Assembly: GCA_024644945.1 (NCBI GenBank)
Contig: JAHEGU010000034.1
Span: forward strand, 1 to 32,929
Reading direction: 5' to 3'
Source of the DNA: Gammaproteobacteria bacterium
GTDB lineage: Bacteria; Pseudomonadota; Gammaproteobacteria; Arenicellales; Poriferihabitantaceae
DNA length: 32,929 nucleotides
Each line of letters starts with the position of its first letter. The first letter of the stretch is position 1. Of the stretch, positions 31,128 to 32,929 are shown one piece after another. The notes below the pieces were generated by a model. That model worked only from the letters and a program-made list of their open reading frames with translations. It did no database searches and had not been told where the DNA came from. The position numbers and the translations under genes were made by a program.

Positions 31128-32507
31128 TTATGCCTCGGCGATAGATTCGAGTAAGTCGTGCTGGGTAATGATTCTAGGCAATCCTTTAGTGTCACGCACC
31201 ATTACCGCCGGGTTTTCTCTTGTAATCATGGAGGAAAGAACATCGAGGGTGGTGTTCGCTGGCACGAACTGAAATGGTTGCTGCATGATATCTTTTACAG
31301 TCTTTTCCTTTAGCCCTGGATCTTGAATTAATTGAGAAAGCAATTTGGTGTCTGACAAGCTACCAACAAATTCGTCTTCCTCATCAACCACGGGAAGCTG
31401 AGATACGCTCACTGAGGTCAACAAAGTGATTGCGTCTGCGACTAAAGCGTTTTGTTTGATTGTTGTCAGGGCGTCCTCACCGCTCTGCTTGCCAATTATG
31501 CTCTTGGCTGATGCATAATCGCGCTCTTCGAGGAAACCATGGTCCTTCATCCAGGTGTCGTTGTAGACCTTACCGAGATAACGGGTGCCGTGGTCGGGTA
31601 GAATAACGACCATCAGATCATCTTCCTTCAGATTTTCTTCAGCCCATTTAAGAGCGCCCCAGACCGCCGAGCCACAGGACCAGCCTACAAACATGCCTTC
31701 CTCACGAGATAATCTTCTAGTCATAATCGCGGCATCCTTATCGGTCACTTTGACGAAGTGGTCGATCAGGGAGAAGTCGACATTGGCTGGCAGAATATCT
31801 TCTCCGATGCCCTCGGTTAAATAAGGGTAAATTTCGTTTTCATCGAACTCACCGGTTTCCTTAAACTTCTTGAACACTGATCCATAGGTATCGATACCAA
31901 TTGTCACGACTTCTGGATTTTGCTCCTTCAGATATCGTGCAATTCCGCACATCGAGCCACCGGTCCCTACGCCCGCAGCAAAGTGAGTGACCTTGCCATC
32001 GGTATCGCGCCAGATCTCTGGGCCTGTTGTCTCATAGTGTGCTACGGTATTGGATAGATTGTCGTACTGATTGGGGTAGTAAGAGTTTTCAATCTCTTCG
32101 TTAAGTCGCTGCGCCACTGAATAGTAGGAACGCGGATCTTCAGGAGCGACGCTGGTTGGGCATACAATTACTTCAGCACCTACGGCGCGCAGGATATCAA
32201 TCTTTTCCTGAGACTGCTTGTCGGCAAGCGTAAATATGCACTTGTATCCTTTGGCGATGGCGCCGAGTGCGAGGCCCATGCCTGTGTTGCCTGATGTGCC
32301 CTCAATTATGGTGCCGCCGGGTTTGAGATCGCCGCGTTTTTCAGCGTCCTCAATCATCTTGATCGCCATTCGATCCTTCATCGAGTTGCCCGGGTTGAAA
32401 TATTCGACCTTGGCAAGAATGGTGCCCTTGATTCCGCGATTTACCGAGTTAAGCTTGACCATAGGCGTATCGCCAATGGTGTCTATGATTGAGTCGTAAT
32501 AGCGCAT
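31128..32507 (-). CDS. cbs: Cystathionine beta-synthase
   Basis: A 459-residue PLP enzyme of fold type II. The PLP lysine is K44 in NPGNSMKDRMA. The PLP-phosphate and substrate loop follows as EGTSGNTGMGLA (69-80), then GVGTGGSMCGIARYLKE. The C-terminal 120 residues are a pair of CBS modules (VADAITLLTSVSVSQLPVVDE and QFVPANTTLDVLSSMITREN), which regulate activity in response to adenosyl ligands in some homologues. No N-terminal haem domain is present. It condenses serine (or an activated serine) with homocysteine to cystathionine. It is followed upstream in the same direction by a cystathionine gamma-lyase/synthase gene, forming a transsulfuration unit. Confidence 0.94.
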   Translation of the reverse strand: MRYYDSIIDTIGDTPMVKLNSVNRGIKGTILAKVEYFNPGNSMKDRMAIKMIEDAEKRGDLKPGGTIIEGTSGNTGMGLALGAIAKGYKCIFTLADKQSQEKIDILRAVGAEVIVCPTSVAPEDPRSYYSVAQRLNEEIENSYYPNQYDNLSNTVAHYETTGPEIWRDTDGKVTHFAAGVGTGGSMCGIARYLKEQNPEVVTIGIDTYGSVFKKFKETGEFDENEIYPYLTEGIGEDILPANVDFSLIDHFVKVTDKDAAIMTRRLSREEGMFVGWSCGSAVWGALKWAEENLKEDDLMVVILPDHGTRYLGKVYNDTWMKDHGFLEERDYASAKSIIGKQSGEDALTTIKQNALVADAITLLTSVSVSQLPVVDEEDEFVGSLSDTKLLSQLIQDPGLKEKTVKDIMQQPFQFVPANTTLDVLSSMITRENPAVMVRDTKGLPRIITQHDLLESIAEA

Positions 32508-32580
32508 GAGAGGATTCCTGAGGTGGTGCTATATGTCCTTAGACCTGTGATGATATTAAAAATAGTGGAGAAATATGCAA

Positions 32581-32929
32581 TTACAAGCTATCCAAAGCCT
32601 GTTTGAGGTCTGCAATTAAATCGTCAGCTGATTCGAGACCAGTCGACAGCCGCACCAGCCCGTCGGTGATCCCCGCAGCCATGCGCTCTTCTCTTGGCAT
32701 ATCGGCATGGGTCATGGTGACTGAATGGGTGACCAGGGATTCCACTGACCCCAGATTTTCCGCAAGACTCCATAATTCCAGTGTGTTCATCAGTTTCTTA
32801 CCCGATTCCACGCCACCATGTACTTCAAACCAAAGCATGGAACCATAGCCGCTCGATTGCTTATCGACTATGTCTTTCTGAGAAAAGGAGTCTAAACCCG
32901 GGTACGCGACCCGATCGACCATAGGGTGA
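32581..32929 (-). CDS. Cystathionine gamma-lyase/synthase family enzyme, partial (5' end beyond window)
   Basis: Only the C-terminal 116 codons are inside the window. The frame continues off the right end without a stop (codons for His and Pro precede MVDRVAYPGL). The segment HPMVDRVAYPGL, then SGYGSMLWFEVHGG, LAENLGSVESLVTHSVTMTH and the final GLVRLSTGLESADDLIADL are diagnostic of the Cys/Met-metabolism PLP enzyme family (fold type I). Substrate type (lyase, synthase or O-acetylhomoserine sulfhydrylase) cannot be told from this end. Its stop lies 73 bases before the cystathionine beta-synthase start, so it is upstream in the same operon. The pair would interconvert homocysteine and cysteine. 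Confidence 0.9.
   Translation of the reverse strand, partial: HPMVDRVAYPGLDSFSQKDIVDKQSSGYGSMLWFEVHGGVESGKKLMNTLELWSLAENLGSVESLVTHSVTMTHADMPREERMAAGITDGLVRLSTGLESADDLIADLKQALDSL

Overview
The window looks like chromosomal DNA of a Gammaproteobacterium, probably marine and uncultivated. This is inferred from protein style, a base composition near 50% GC by eye, and dense short operons. No rRNA, tRNA, CRISPR array or intact mobile element was found, and the species cannot be named.

Region 1 (1-9.9 kb) is a copper-handling island built as two divergent operons. The leftward operon encodes a c-type cytochrome, a MerR-family regulator, a Cu(I) P-type ATPase (CopA), a membrane-anchored cupredoxin-like protein, a DUF411 protein, a SHOCT protein and a decaying GDCCV zinc-ribbon-like protein. 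The rightward operon encodes a small His/Met-rich exported protein, a tandem CusF-like protein, a TolC-like outer-membrane lipoprotein, a Tat-exported multicopper oxidase and a cupredoxin. Both operons have a promoter with the 19-bp spacer and CTGT/TGTA...TACAG dyad typical of MerR-family control. The MerR protein has Thr, not Cys, where divalent-metal sensors carry Cys, so one monovalent-copper sensor probably drives both. The inferred scheme is cytosolic export by CopA plus periplasmic binding, oxidation and relay. No CusA/CusB pump genes are present.

Region 2 (9.9-15.7 kb) begins with a ruined IS481-family transposase at the edge of the island. It continues with a DUF1330 protein, an unknown five-helix membrane protein, a long non-coding gap, a DMT/EamA transporter divergent from an N-acyl-D-amino-acid deacylase, and a small membrane protein.

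Region 3 (15.7-23.3 kb) is the least familiar. A leftward gene set encodes a small membrane protein, a two-RCK potassium channel, a stand-alone cyclic-nucleotide-binding-domain protein and an 868-residue ABC protein. The ABC protein has lost its Walker A lysine and carries three diverged copies of part of the nucleotide-binding domain. Next to it, rightward, are a secreted methionine-rich MNPM-repeat protein, a small secreted protein and a DUF302 protein. Two small leftward genes follow.

Region 4 (23.4-32.9 kb) is metabolic and regulatory. It holds a 3-hydroxyisobutyrate-dehydrogenase-like enzyme overlapping a DUF364 protein, a spondin-domain exported protein with a strong terminator, an OmpR-type response regulator with its histidine kinase, a frameshifted amino-acid-synthesis (DUF1185) gene followed by an EthD gene, and a methyltransferase-like protein. 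The leftward pair cystathionine beta-synthase and cystathionine gamma-lyase/synthase (cut by the window end) makes up a transsulfuration unit.
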